DNA of 64,000 bases from JAZLJD01 sp045617725 (lineage in GTDB: Bacteria > Bacillota > Clostridia > Lachnospirales > Lachnospiraceae). The stretch is taken from NCBI GenBank assembly GCA_045617725.1, contig JAZLJD010000023.1, forward strand, positions 1 to 64,000. The letters are read 5' to 3'. The notes under the pieces were generated by a model. That model searched no databases and was not told the origin of the DNA. It was given only the letters and a program-made list of their open reading frames with translations. Position numbers and translations under genes: made by a program. Of the stretch, positions 51,800 through 60,869 are shown piece after piece (within the stretch, counting starts at the first letter, position 1; the number at the start of each line of letters is the position of its first letter).

Positions 51800-53947
51800 G
51801 TGAGCGATTTACAGTTTAACAAAACCAAAATTGAAGAGTACAAAAAGAGAGCGGCAGAGCTTGTAAGCAAGATGACGCTTGAAGAGAAAGTAGAGCAGAT
51901 GCTTCATACCGCACCTGCCATTGAAAGACTTGGTGTTAAGGCTTATAACTGGTGGAATGAGGGCTTACACGGTGTAGCAAGAGCCGGCGTAGCAACCGTA
52001 TTCCCGCAGGCAATCGGTCTTGCAGCAACCTTTGATGAAGATTTACTGGAGACCGTAGGTGATGCCATTTCTACGGAAGCAAGAGCCAAGTTTAACATGC
52101 AGGCTTCCTTTGGAGATCGCGATATTTACAAGGGACTTACCTTCTGGGCTCCCAACGTCAATATCTTCCGTGATCCCAGATGGGGACGTGGACATGAAAC
52201 CTATGGTGAGGATCCTTATCTTACCAGCCGCTTGGGTGTTCGTTTCGTTGAAGGTATGCAGGGACATGATGAGAACTACTTAAAGGTAGCTGCCTGTGCC
52301 AAGCATTTTGCAGTGCATTCCGGTCCCGAAGACATCCGTCATTCCTTTGATGCCGTTGTATCGGAGCAGGATTTAAGAGAAACTTACTTAAGAGCATTTA
52401 AGGCTCTTGTGGAAGAGGCCGGTGTTGAAACCGTTATGGGCGCTTACAACCGTACAAACGGCGAGCCCTGCTGCGGTAACAAGCGTCTTCTTACCGATAT
52501 TTTGAGAGATGAATGGGGCTTTGACGGCCATGTAACCAGTGACTGCTGGGCTATTCAGGATTTCTACAAGGGACATATGGTAACGGAAGGACCCGTCGAT
52601 TCCGTTGCTCTTGCCGTAAACAGCGGTTGTGATTTGAACTGCGGTAATATCTTCGGCTATCTGGTAGATGCCGTAAAGCAGGGCCTTGTAAGCGAAGAGA
52701 CGATTGATCGTGCGGTAACCAGACTGTTTACCACCCGTATGAAGTTAGGTTTATTCGACAAGCCTGATATGGTTCCTTACAACAATATCTCCTATGATGT
52801 AGTTGATTCCGAGGAGATGCGCGCCCTCAACTGTGACGTTGCAAGAAGATGCCTTGTTCTTTTGAAGAACGAGCGTCAGATCCTTCCTCTTGACAAAAAG
52901 AAAATCAAGAAAATCGGCGTAGTTGGCCCGAATGCAAATAACCGTCGTGCTCTTGTAGGTAACTACGAGGGTACTTCTTCCAGATATATCACGATTTTGG
53001 AAGGACTTCAGGATTATCTTGGCGACGATGTCCGCGTCCTTTACTCGGAAGGCTGCCATTTGTGCAAGGACCGTGTTGAGAACCTGGGTATGGAGGATGA
53101 CCGTATCGCCGAGGTCAGAGGCGTATGCAAGGAAAGCGATGTTGTTATTTGCTGCATGGGTCTTGATTCAGGACTTGAAGGTGAGGAAGGCGACCAGGGT
53201 AACCAGTACGCTTCCGGTGACAAGCCTTCGTTAGAGCTTCCCGGCCATCAGGCAGAAGTATTAAAGGCTGCAGTAGAGAGCGGCAAGCCCGTTATTTTAG
53301 TTGTATTGTCAGGTAGTGCCCTGAATCTTTCCTGGGCAGAGGATCACATCCCCGCTATTATTCAGGGTTGGTATCCCGGTGCACAGGGCGGCAAGGCCAT
53401 CGCAGAGACTCTGTTCGGTGAGTGCTCACCGGAAGGCAAGCTCCCTGTAACCTTCTACAAGACCAGTGAGGAGCTTCCTGCTTTCACAGATTACAACATG
53501 GCAGGACGTACCTATCGTTATATGCTGAATGATCCTCTTTATCCGTTTGGATATGGACTTTCCTATTCAACCTTTGAAATCTCCGATGTGAAGGCTGATA
53601 CTACGCAGCTTACGCAAAAAGGAATCAAGCTGTCCTTAAAGCTTACCAACACCGGTAAGTATTCGGGTCGTGAGACCGTCGAGGTATATGTTAAGTCAGA
53701 ACGCCCCGGTACTCCGAATGCACAGCTTAAGGCGATTAAGAAGGTTATGGTTAAGGCAGGACACAGCGAGAAGGTTCAGATTACTCTTCCCAGTGAAGCA
53801 TTTGGCTTATACAGAGAAGACGGTACCTTCGCGGTTGAGACCGGCGAGTACACCATCTATGTTGGTACCTGCCAGCCTACAGAGCGTTCCTTCCAGCTGA
53901 CCGGTCAGAAATGTGAGGCCGTTCGTGTTTCTGCAATGCCTCAGTAA
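51800..53947 (+). CDS. Glycoside hydrolase family 3, beta-xylosidase-like
   Basis: 715 residues, no signal peptide. N-terminal barrel with YNWWNEGLHGVARAG, WAPNVNIFRDPRWGRGHETYGEDPYL and nucleophile Asp248 in VTSDCWAI. Then the alpha/beta sandwich (VVGPNANNRRALVGNYEG, GLDSGLEGEEGDQ) and a C-terminal fibronectin-III-like domain (YPFGYGLSYSTFEI). The pattern matches beta-xylosidase/alpha-arabinofuranosidase members rather than beta-glucosidases or NagZ. It releases xylose from short oligosaccharides in the cytoplasm. GTG at 51800 is supported by AAGGAAGG upstream. Confidence 0.9.
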   Translation: MSDLQFNKTKIEEYKKRAAELVSKMTLEEKVEQMLHTAPAIERLGVKAYNWWNEGLHGVARAGVATVFPQAIGLAATFDEDLLETVGDAISTEARAKFNMQASFGDRDIYKGLTFWAPNVNIFRDPRWGRGHETYGEDPYLTSRLGVRFVEGMQGHDENYLKVAACAKHFAVHSGPEDIRHSFDAVVSEQDLRETYLRAFKALVEEAGVETVMGAYNRTNGEPCCGNKRLLTDILRDEWGFDGHVTSDCWAIQDFYKGHMVTEGPVDSVALAVNSGCDLNCGNIFGYLVDAVKQGLVSEETIDRAVTRLFTTRMKLGLFDKPDMVPYNNISYDVVDSEEMRALNCDVARRCLVLLKNERQILPLDKKKIKKIGVVGPNANNRRALVGNYEGTSSRYITILEGLQDYLGDDVRVLYSEGCHLCKDRVENLGMEDDRIAEVRGVCKESDVVICCMGLDSGLEGEEGDQGNQYASGDKPSLELPGHQAEVLKAAVESGKPVILVVLSGSALNLSWAEDHIPAIIQGWYPGAQGGKAIAETLFGECSPEGKLPVTFYKTSEELPAFTDYNMAGRTYRYMLNDPLYPFGYGLSYSTFEISDVKADTTQLTQKGIKLSLKLTNTGKYSGRETVEVYVKSERPGTPNAQLKAIKKVMVKAGHSEKVQITLPSEAFGLYREDGTFAVETGEYTIYVGTCQPTERSFQLTGQKCEAVRVSAMPQ

Positions 53948-53965
53948 GTGAGAGATTAGTGCGAA

Positions 53966-55093
53966 ATGATTTATTTTGACCACGCAGCCACGGCAATGAA
54001 TCGCCCGGCTTCCGTGCTGAAAGCATTTGAGGAATGTTTAGTCAATACTCCGGCCAGCCCCGGGAGAGGCAGTTATAGCCCGGCGGCGGATGCAGGCCGT
54101 TTCCTGTATGAATGCCGATGCCGTATCGGAAGCTACTTTGGACTTTCGGAGCCTGATTTGGTCGTATTTACGAAAAATTCAACAGAGGCAGTGAATCTGT
54201 ATCTGCGAGGCAAGCTTCGTGCGGGAGACCATGTTATACTCAGTCCTTATGAGCATAACTGCGTGTTCCGCACGCTTTATGATATGAAGCTGCATGACGG
54301 CATTACCTATACCGTTATTAAAAGAGAGGATTTGAAACTTTCTCCCAAGGAGCTCCTTTCAAAGTATTGCACGGACCAAACGGTACTTTTATGCATGATG
54401 TATCGAAGTAATCTCACGGGACGCAGGATTTTACGCAAGGAGTACTGCACTGCAGCGCACGAGAGGGGCCTTCTTGTTTTTTGCGACGCGTCGCAGGGAG
54501 CAGGGTATCATACGATTCAAATGCAGGAGGAAGGAATCGATGTACTTGCTTTCACGGGACACAAGGACCTTCGCGGACTTCCCGGGGTGGGCGGGGTATG
54601 CTTTTTGGCGGAGCCCAAAATAAAGCCGCTGTTACAGGGCGGAACGGGTGTGTTCGGATATGAACCGCTGAACCCGAAGTGCTTCCCGGATGGCCTTGAA
54701 GCGGGAACCGTGAATCTGCCGGCGATTGCGGCACTTGCCGAGGCGGTTCGCGTGTGTGAGGAGAACGCTTCAGACAATCTTAAGAATTTGTTATTACTTC
54801 AGACACATTTACATGAGAAACTAAAGAATGTGTGTGGCATTACCATTTATGATGCGGAATGCGATCATCTTGGGATAACAGCCTTCAATATGCGGGAGTT
54901 TTTCTCAGATGAAGTGGTGGAGTGCTTAGACCGTGCGGGAATCTGCGTGCGGGGCGGTATCCACTGTACGGCGCTGGCCCATGAGGCTATCGGTACGCTT
55001 GAACACGGAGCCGTGCGGATTGCGCTATCGCCTTCCAATACATTCGAGGAAATTGATGCATTGTATGAATGTCTAAAAAATATGGTGCATTGA
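53966..55093 (+). CDS. Class-V aminotransferase, cysteine-desulfurase-like
   Basis: 375 residues, fold-type I PLP enzyme. It starts MIYFDHAATAMNRP, as in this desulfurase subgroup. The PLP Lys is in FTGHKDLRGLPGVGG and the phosphate-binding block is TKNSTEAVNL. The C-terminal active-site Cys loop is VRGGIHCTALAHEAIG. It probably takes sulfur (or selenium) from cysteine (selenocysteine). The DUF3343 gene 11 nt downstream is a common partner. Its role inside a xylan locus is not obvious; it may simply share the transcript. Confidence 0.85.
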   Translation: MIYFDHAATAMNRPASVLKAFEECLVNTPASPGRGSYSPAADAGRFLYECRCRIGSYFGLSEPDLVVFTKNSTEAVNLYLRGKLRAGDHVILSPYEHNCVFRTLYDMKLHDGITYTVIKREDLKLSPKELLSKYCTDQTVLLCMMYRSNLTGRRILRKEYCTAAHERGLLVFCDASQGAGYHTIQMQEEGIDVLAFTGHKDLRGLPGVGGVCFLAEPKIKPLLQGGTGVFGYEPLNPKCFPDGLEAGTVNLPAIAALAEAVRVCEENASDNLKNLLLLQTHLHEKLKNVCGITIYDAECDHLGITAFNMREFFSDEVVECLDRAGICVRGGIHCTALAHEAIGTLEHGAVRIALSPSNTFEEIDALYECLKNMVH

Positions 55094-55104
55094 AAGTGTG
55101 AAAT

Positions 55105-55314
55105 ATGAATGTCATGTTTACATCTACGCAGGACGTGTTTAAGGCAGAACGACTGCTGAAAAATAACGGTGTTCCCTGCGAGGTTATTCCGAATCATATA
55201 CATGATAAGGCTTATTGCGGGTTCTGCGTCCGTATACCGGATGAGGTGTACGAGGAGGCAGACCGGCTATTAAACGATATTCCCAGGAGGAATCAGAATG
55301 AGTGGACTGTTTAA
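55105..55314 (+). CDS. DUF3343 small protein (putative Se/S carrier-like)
   Basis: 69 residues. MFTSTQDVFKAERLLKNNGVPCEVIPN and the CGFCVRI block match the DUF3343 pattern, with a conserved cysteine suited to carry sulfur or selenium. It follows a cysteine-desulfurase-like gene by 11 nt and overlaps the YesL-like gene by 17 nt. The family function is predicted only from such associations. Confidence 0.75.
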   Translation: MNVMFTSTQDVFKAERLLKNNGVPCEVIPNHIHDKAYCGFCVRIPDEVYEEADRLLNDIPRRNQNEWTV

Positions 55315-56038
55315 TCCCGAAAATGCATTTTGGAAGTTTATGGGTAAGTTGTGGGATGCTCTTTGGCTTTCCATTTTATGGACCGTATGCTCCATACCGA
55401 TTGTGACCATCGGCGCATCAACGACGGCACTTTACTATGTTACAATGAAGCTTGTAAAGGACGAGGAAACCTATGTGACCAAGCAGTTCTTTAAAGCTTT
55501 TAAATTGAACTTTAAGCAGAGTACCATTGTGTGGATTCTGATGCTTTTGTGCCTTATAGGTATTATTTCGAGCTTCTTCTATTTCCTGTATCAGGATTCC
55601 AAGTTCGCTACCTTTGTAATGGGCCTTGCGTTTGTAATGTTCATAATTTGGATCTTCATTTCTATTTATATTTATGCAGGAATTGCAAGATTTACCAACT
55701 CAATAAAGAATTTGTTTGTAATTGCTGCAACATTTGCATCCAAGCACATCGGCTGGACACTGCTCAATATTTTGATTGAAGTTTTAATTGTAGCCGTTGC
55801 TTATGTATTTCCGCCCATGTTTATCCCCGGAATGGGCTGGATTGCGTTCTTTCAGTCGTTTTCCATACGCAAAATCTTCGATAAATACATTATTATGTAC
55901 CTGCACATCGACCCGAGGACGGGCGAGGCGCTGGAACAGGACGAAGAAGGCAATTATGTGCTTCCGAGAGAGAAAGATATCCTGACGGAAGACGTGGATA
56001 TGAGCGTTTTTGAGGTCCGGGAAAATAAGCAGGAATAG
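55298..56038 (+). CDS. YesL/DUF624-family membrane protein
   Basis: 246 residues with five or so membrane helices. FWKFMGKLWDALWLSILWTVCSIPIVTIGASTTALYYV is the diagnostic N-terminal region. YesL-like genes often sit in Firmicute plant-polysaccharide loci next to ABC importers, but the function is not known. It overlaps the DUF3343 gene by 17 nt and precedes the glucuronate genes. A role with the two ABC systems is inference. Confidence 0.87.
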   Translation: MSGLFNPENAFWKFMGKLWDALWLSILWTVCSIPIVTIGASTTALYYVTMKLVKDEETYVTKQFFKAFKLNFKQSTIVWILMLLCLIGIISSFFYFLYQDSKFATFVMGLAFVMFIIWIFISIYIYAGIARFTNSIKNLFVIAATFASKHIGWTLLNILIEVLIVAVAYVFPPMFIPGMGWIAFFQSFSIRKIFDKYIIMYLHIDPRTGEALEQDEEGNYVLPREKDILTEDVDMSVFEVRENKQE

Positions 56039-56113
56039 CTCTTTACTTTGAGTGTCAAAATCGATATCTTAATGCATGAAATGAAACAATTCTACAATTA
56101 TGGAGGATTCATT

Positions 56114-57190
56114 ATGCAGATGACACTCAGATGGTACGGCAGTAAATTCGACTCCGTTACCTTAAAACAAATCAGACAGATTCCGGGCGTGAAGTCCGTA
56201 ATCACCACCCTGTATGATTCCGTACCCGGGGAGGCATGGGAGCTTTCCGATATCCGGGCACTTAAGAAGGAAGTAGAGGATGCCGGACTTACGATTGCCG
56301 GTATCGAAAGCGTCAATATCCATGATGCCATCAAAATCGGCACACCGGATCGTGACAAATATATAGATAATTACATTACCACCCTGGAAAGACTGGGCAG
56401 TGAAGGCATCCATATGGTATGCTACAACTTCATGCCCGTCTTTGACTGGACCAGAACCGAGCTTGCCAGAAAGCGCCCGGATGGTTCCACGGTACTTGCA
56501 TATACTCAGGAAGCGATTGATGCGGTAAAGCCTGAGGAAATGTTTGCTCATCTCGATCAAAGCTCAAACGGCTTCGTTCTTCCCGGCTGGGAACCGGAAC
56601 GTATGGCCAGAGTCAAGGAACTTTTCGAAATGTACAAGGATGTTACGGACGAGAAGCTGTTTGAGAATCTGAAGTATTTCTTAGAGCGTATTATGCCGGT
56701 CTGCGACAAATACGACATCAATATGGCAATTCATCCCGATGATCCTGCATGGAGTGTATTCGGACTTCCCAGAATCATTATCAACAAAGCCAACATTCTG
56801 CGTATGATGAAGATGGTAGATAACCCGCACAACGGTGTTACCTTCTGCAGCGGTTCCTATGGCACGAATCTTGAGAACGATCTTCCGGATATGATTCGCA
56901 GCTTAAAGGGACGTATTCATTTTGCACATGTACGTAATCTGAAATTTAATTCTCCTACGGATTTTGAAGAAGCAGCACATCTTTCTTCCGATGGCAGCTT
57001 TGATATGTATGAAATTGTGAAGGCACTTTACGAAATCGGCTTTGACGGTCCGATTCGCCCGGATCACGGTCGTATGATTTGGGATGAAGTTGCTATGCCC
57101 GGATACGGACTTTACGACAGAGCTTTGGGTGCAGCTTATATCAACGGACTTTGGGAAGCTGTTGAAAAAAGCCATGTACGCGGTGTTTAA
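56114..57190 (+). CDS. uxuA: Mannonate dehydratase
   Basis: 358 residues, TIM-barrel enzyme of the UxuA family. It dehydrates D-mannonate to 2-keto-3-deoxygluconate. Signatures: MQMTLRWYGSKFDSVTL, YNFMPVFDWTRTEL, INMAIHPDDPAW, FCSGSYG and HFAHVRNLKF, with the metal-binding Cys/His residues of the family. ATG at 56114 follows TGGAGG; the longer frame from 56048 lacks a ribosome binding site. It is the first gene of a five-gene hexuronate unit. Confidence 0.94.
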   Translation: MQMTLRWYGSKFDSVTLKQIRQIPGVKSVITTLYDSVPGEAWELSDIRALKKEVEDAGLTIAGIESVNIHDAIKIGTPDRDKYIDNYITTLERLGSEGIHMVCYNFMPVFDWTRTELARKRPDGSTVLAYTQEAIDAVKPEEMFAHLDQSSNGFVLPGWEPERMARVKELFEMYKDVTDEKLFENLKYFLERIMPVCDKYDINMAIHPDDPAWSVFGLPRIIINKANILRMMKMVDNPHNGVTFCSGSYGTNLENDLPDMIRSLKGRIHFAHVRNLKFNSPTDFEEAAHLSSDGSFDMYEIVKALYEIGFDGPIRPDHGRMIWDEVAMPGYGLYDRALGAAYINGLWEAVEKSHVRGV

Positions 57191-57204
57191 GAGAGGAAAT
57201 TGCG

Positions 57205-58818
57205 ATGCTGAATCTGAATGCAGAAGGAATTAAGAACAGAGAAGCGTGGGAAAAGGCAGGTTATGAACTGCCCACCTTCGATTTTGACAAGGTAAAAGCG
57301 GAGACAAAGAAGAATCCCCGCTGGATTCATTTTGGCGCCGGAAACATATTCAGAGCATTCCAGGCCCATGCCATGCAGAAATTATTGAATGAAGGAGCAT
57401 GCGAGAGCGGACTCATCGTAGCGGAAGGCTTTGATACGGAAATTATCGATGCCATGTACAAGCCGCACGATAACCTGGGCGTGCTGGTTACGCTGAAGGC
57501 AGACGGAAAGGTAGACAAGACCGTAATCGGCTCCATCATGGAGGCCTTAAAGGCAGACCCGAAGGAAGCGGAAGACTGGGACAGAATGCTGGAAATCTTT
57601 GCTTCTGACAGCCTGCAGATGGTATCCTTTACCATTACCGAGAAGGGATATTCCCTGGTTGGACCCGACGGAGCCCTTACAAAGGCCGTTGAAGCGGATT
57701 TCGCGGAGGGGCCCAAGGCACCCGTAAGCTATATCGGCAAGGTCGCAGCACTTTTGTATCATCGTTTCGAATCGGGCCGCAAGCCGGTTGCCATGGTCAG
57801 CATGGATAACTGCTCCCATAATGGCGACAAGCTTTATGCAGCTATTAACCGTTTTGCACATGCGTGGGAGGAAGCAGGCCTTATCAAGGAAGGGTTTGTT
57901 GCCTATGTGGAGGACCCTTCGTACGTAAGCTTCCCCTGGACCATGATTGACAAGATTACGCCGCGCCCCGACGAAGGCGTTCGTAAGATTCTGACAGAGG
58001 ACGGCCTTGTGGGCACGGAATCCGTAGTTACCGGCAAGAATACCTATGTGGCATCCTTCGTAAATGCAGAGGAGTGCGAGTATCTTGTTATAGAAGACAA
58101 GTTCCCGAACGGCCGCTTTGATTTGTCGAAGGCCGGAATTTACTATACAACCCGTGAGACGGTAGACCGCGTGGAGCGTATGAAGGTGTGCACCTGCTTA
58201 AATCCTCTGCATACGGCACTTGCGGTATTCGGCTGTCTCCTTTCCTACACCAAGATTTCCGAGGAAATGAAGGATGCGGACCTTAAGAAACTCGTAGAAC
58301 GCATCGGTTATGAGGAAGGCCTTCCCGTTGTTACGAACCCCGGTATTATTAATCCGGAGGACTTTATAAACGAAGTGTTGACAAAAAGAATCCCGAATCC
58401 GTTTATGCCCGATACCCCGCAGCGTATTGCTACGGATACCTCCCAGAAGGTGGGCATCCGCTACGGCGAGACGGTAAAAGCATATCTGGCTTCCGAGAAA
58501 CTCAACATTAAGAACCTTAAGCTGATTCCGCTTGTATATGCAGCCTGGGTACGCTACCTTATGGGCGTCAATGACCTGGGCGAGACATTTGAATTAAGCT
58601 CCGATCCCATGCTGACCGCCCTGTGCCCGATTGCCAAACGTCTTACGCTCGGATCCCTTGACAATGTATCTGAGGTGGCTCATGAAATCTTTGAGCGTAA
58701 GGATATATTCGCAGTTAATTTGTATGAAGCGGGACTGGGCTCTGTCGCCGAAAGCTATCTTAAGGAGATGCTTGCAGGCAAGGGCGCTATCCGTGCGACA
58801 CTGCACAAGTATGTATAG
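57205..58818 (+). CDS. uxuB: Fructuronate reductase (mannitol dehydrogenase family)
   Basis: 537 residues, long-chain mannitol-dehydrogenase family. Reduces D-fructuronate to D-mannonate with NADH. The Rossmann motif is WIHFGAGNIFRAF, and the substrate region contains MVSMDNCSHNGDKL and CLNPLHTALAVFGCLL. UxuB fits better than tagaturonate reductase (UxaB) because uxuA and uxaC flank it and no altronate dehydratase is present. It lies 14 nt after uxuA and is co-transcribed. Confidence 0.93.
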   Translation: MLNLNAEGIKNREAWEKAGYELPTFDFDKVKAETKKNPRWIHFGAGNIFRAFQAHAMQKLLNEGACESGLIVAEGFDTEIIDAMYKPHDNLGVLVTLKADGKVDKTVIGSIMEALKADPKEAEDWDRMLEIFASDSLQMVSFTITEKGYSLVGPDGALTKAVEADFAEGPKAPVSYIGKVAALLYHRFESGRKPVAMVSMDNCSHNGDKLYAAINRFAHAWEEAGLIKEGFVAYVEDPSYVSFPWTMIDKITPRPDEGVRKILTEDGLVGTESVVTGKNTYVASFVNAEECEYLVIEDKFPNGRFDLSKAGIYYTTRETVDRVERMKVCTCLNPLHTALAVFGCLLSYTKISEEMKDADLKKLVERIGYEEGLPVVTNPGIINPEDFINEVLTKRIPNPFMPDTPQRIATDTSQKVGIRYGETVKAYLASEKLNIKNLKLIPLVYAAWVRYLMGVNDLGETFELSSDPMLTALCPIAKRLTLGSLDNVSEVAHEIFERKDIFAVNLYEAGLGSVAESYLKEMLAGKGAIRATLHKYV

Positions 58819-58830
58819 GAGCTGCGAGAC

Positions 58831-60228
58831 ATGGTTATTTCAGATGATTTTTTGCTTACGAATGAATATGCCCGCTGCCTTTACCACGAGTATGCGGAGC
58901 AACAGCCGATCTTCGATTTTCACAACCACTTAAGTGCGCAGGAAATCTATGAGGACGGCAATATGAGCAGCCTCACGGAAGCCTGGCTTTTGCACGATCA
59001 CTACAAGTGGCGTGCGATGCGTGCGATGGGGATTGAGGAGCGCCTCATAACGGGAGACGGCGATGATTATGAAAAATTCCTGGCTTATGTCCGCACCATA
59101 AACAAGGCAGTCGGCAATCCTCTTTATCACTGGACGCACTTAGAGCTGCGGCGTTATTTCGGAATTACCGAGCCACTGACCGAGGAGAATGCCGCTTCCG
59201 TTTACGAGCAGTGCAATAAGCTCCTTGCGGACAAAAACTACAGTGTGCGGAAGCTGCTTCTTATGCAGAACGTAAAGGCCCTGTGCACGACCGACGACCC
59301 TGTGGATGACCTTAAGTATCACAGGGCTCTTAAGGAGGAGGGATTTGAAATCAAGGTGCTTCCTTCCTTCCGACCGGATATGGCACTTAAGATTGATTCT
59401 CCCGATTTTGATTCGTACCTTGAGACGCTTTCGAAGGTGGTCGGCTTCCCGATTACTTCCGTGGAAGTATTGCTTTTGGCACTGGAGAAGCGGCTTAAAT
59501 ATTTTATGGAACTCGGATGCCTCGTGAGCGACCATTCTCTCGAGGACAGCTTCTTTGTGGAAAGTAACCCCGACCTTGCGGAGAAGGCGCTGCAGAAGCA
59601 CAGAAGCAATATGCCGCTTACCAAAAAGGAAGTCGTTTATTTCAGAGGCTATGTGCTGCACAAGCTGGCCTATATGTATGCGGAGAACGGCATTGTAATG
59701 CAGCTTCACATCGGTGCGCTCAGAAACAATAACCCGGTTCTCATGGATACGTACGGAGCCAATGCGGGCTGTGACAGCCTTCATGATTTCTCTTTTGCGG
59801 CGCAGCTTTCCGGATTTCTGGCTACCTGTGCCAAATATAACGGCCTTCCGAAGGTGATTCTGTATGATTTGAACCCGAAGGATCATGAGATGATTGCGAC
59901 GATGGCAGGCAACTTCCGGAACGTGCGATTTGGCCCCGCGTGGTGGTTTAACGACCACAAGGATGGTATAATGGAGCAGATTCGGATATATTCGAGACAA
60001 AGCGTGCTGGGAACCTATATCGGTATGCTGACGGATTCGAGATCGTTTTTGTCCTTCCCGAGACATGAATATTTCAGAAGGATTCTGTGTGCGTATGTCG
60101 GCGGGCTTGTGGAGGCGGGAGAGTTCCCGTTCCTTAAGGAGAGCCTGGGCAGGATGATTGCGGATATCTGTTATCAGAATTCAGTTGATTTTTTCGACCT
60201 TAAGAGAATTGGAGATAGTGTGGAATGA
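58831..60228 (+). CDS. uxaC: Glucuronate isomerase (uronate isomerase)
   Basis: 465 residues, amidohydrolase-like barrel. Converts D-glucuronate to D-fructuronate. Early metal motif FDFHNHLSAQEI, NVKALCTTDDPVDDLKYH, MQLHIGALRNNNP, and WWFNDHKDGIMEQI are diagnostic UxaC blocks. It overlaps eda by 4 nt (ATGA-type). It takes up glucuronate freed by GH115. Confidence 0.96.
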   Translation: MVISDDFLLTNEYARCLYHEYAEQQPIFDFHNHLSAQEIYEDGNMSSLTEAWLLHDHYKWRAMRAMGIEERLITGDGDDYEKFLAYVRTINKAVGNPLYHWTHLELRRYFGITEPLTEENAASVYEQCNKLLADKNYSVRKLLLMQNVKALCTTDDPVDDLKYHRALKEEGFEIKVLPSFRPDMALKIDSPDFDSYLETLSKVVGFPITSVEVLLLALEKRLKYFMELGCLVSDHSLEDSFFVESNPDLAEKALQKHRSNMPLTKKEVVYFRGYVLHKLAYMYAENGIVMQLHIGALRNNNPVLMDTYGANAGCDSLHDFSFAAQLSGFLATCAKYNGLPKVILYDLNPKDHEMIATMAGNFRNVRFGPAWWFNDHKDGIMEQIRIYSRQSVLGTYIGMLTDSRSFLSFPRHEYFRRILCAYVGGLVEAGEFPFLKESLGRMIADICYQNSVDFFDLKRIGDSVE

Positions 60229-60869
60229 ACGAAACATTATGTAAACTAGGTGAAGTCGGCATTGTTCCTGTAGTTGTTATGAAGGATGCCGGAAAAGCAG
60301 AGGGGTTGGGCGAGGCTCTTATGAAGGGTGGCCTTCCCTGCGCAGAGGTGACGTTTCGTACGGAAGCCGCTGCGGACACAATTCGCATTCTGAAGGACAA
60401 GTATCCTTCCATGCTGGTGGGAGCGGGTACCGTGCTTACGACGGAACAGGTGGACAGAGCGATGGATGCCGGTGCTTCCTTTATTGTCAGCCCCGGACTG
60501 AATCCGAAGACCGTGACTTACTGCCTTGAGAAGGGCTATCCGGTACTTCCGGGTGTCATGACGCCCTCCGAAATCGAGATGGCACTGTCTCTGGGACTTA
60601 CGGAGCTTAAGTTCTTCCCTGCGGAAGCTGCGGGCGGTCTTAAGATGCTGAAGGCCCTGTGTGCACCGTACACCATGATGAAATTTATGCCCACAGGCGG
60701 TATCAGCGCGGAAAATGCCGCAGATTATCTGGCATTTAACAAGATATTCTGTTGCGGCGGTTCCTGGATGGTAAAGGGTGACTTGATCGACAATAATAAT
60801 TTCGATGAGATTGAACGACTGAGCCGCGAGGCTGCTCAAATTGTAAAGAAAGCAAGGTGCAAGGAATGA
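60225..60869 (+). CDS. eda: 2-keto-3-deoxy-6-phosphogluconate aldolase
   Basis: 214 residues, class I aldolase. Cleaves KDPG to pyruvate and glyceraldehyde 3-phosphate. Schiff-base Lys129 in TELKFFPAEAAGG. CAEVTFRTEAA, VGAGTVLT and PTGGISAENA are the standard blocks. It overlaps uxaC by 4 nt and kdgK by 4 nt, forming a tightly coupled group. Confidence 0.96.
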   Translation: MNETLCKLGEVGIVPVVVMKDAGKAEGLGEALMKGGLPCAEVTFRTEAAADTIRILKDKYPSMLVGAGTVLTTEQVDRAMDAGASFIVSPGLNPKTVTYCLEKGYPVLPGVMTPSEIEMALSLGLTELKFFPAEAAGGLKMLKALCAPYTMMKFMPTGGISAENAADYLAFNKIFCCGGSWMVKGDLIDNNNFDEIERLSREAAQIVKKARCKE

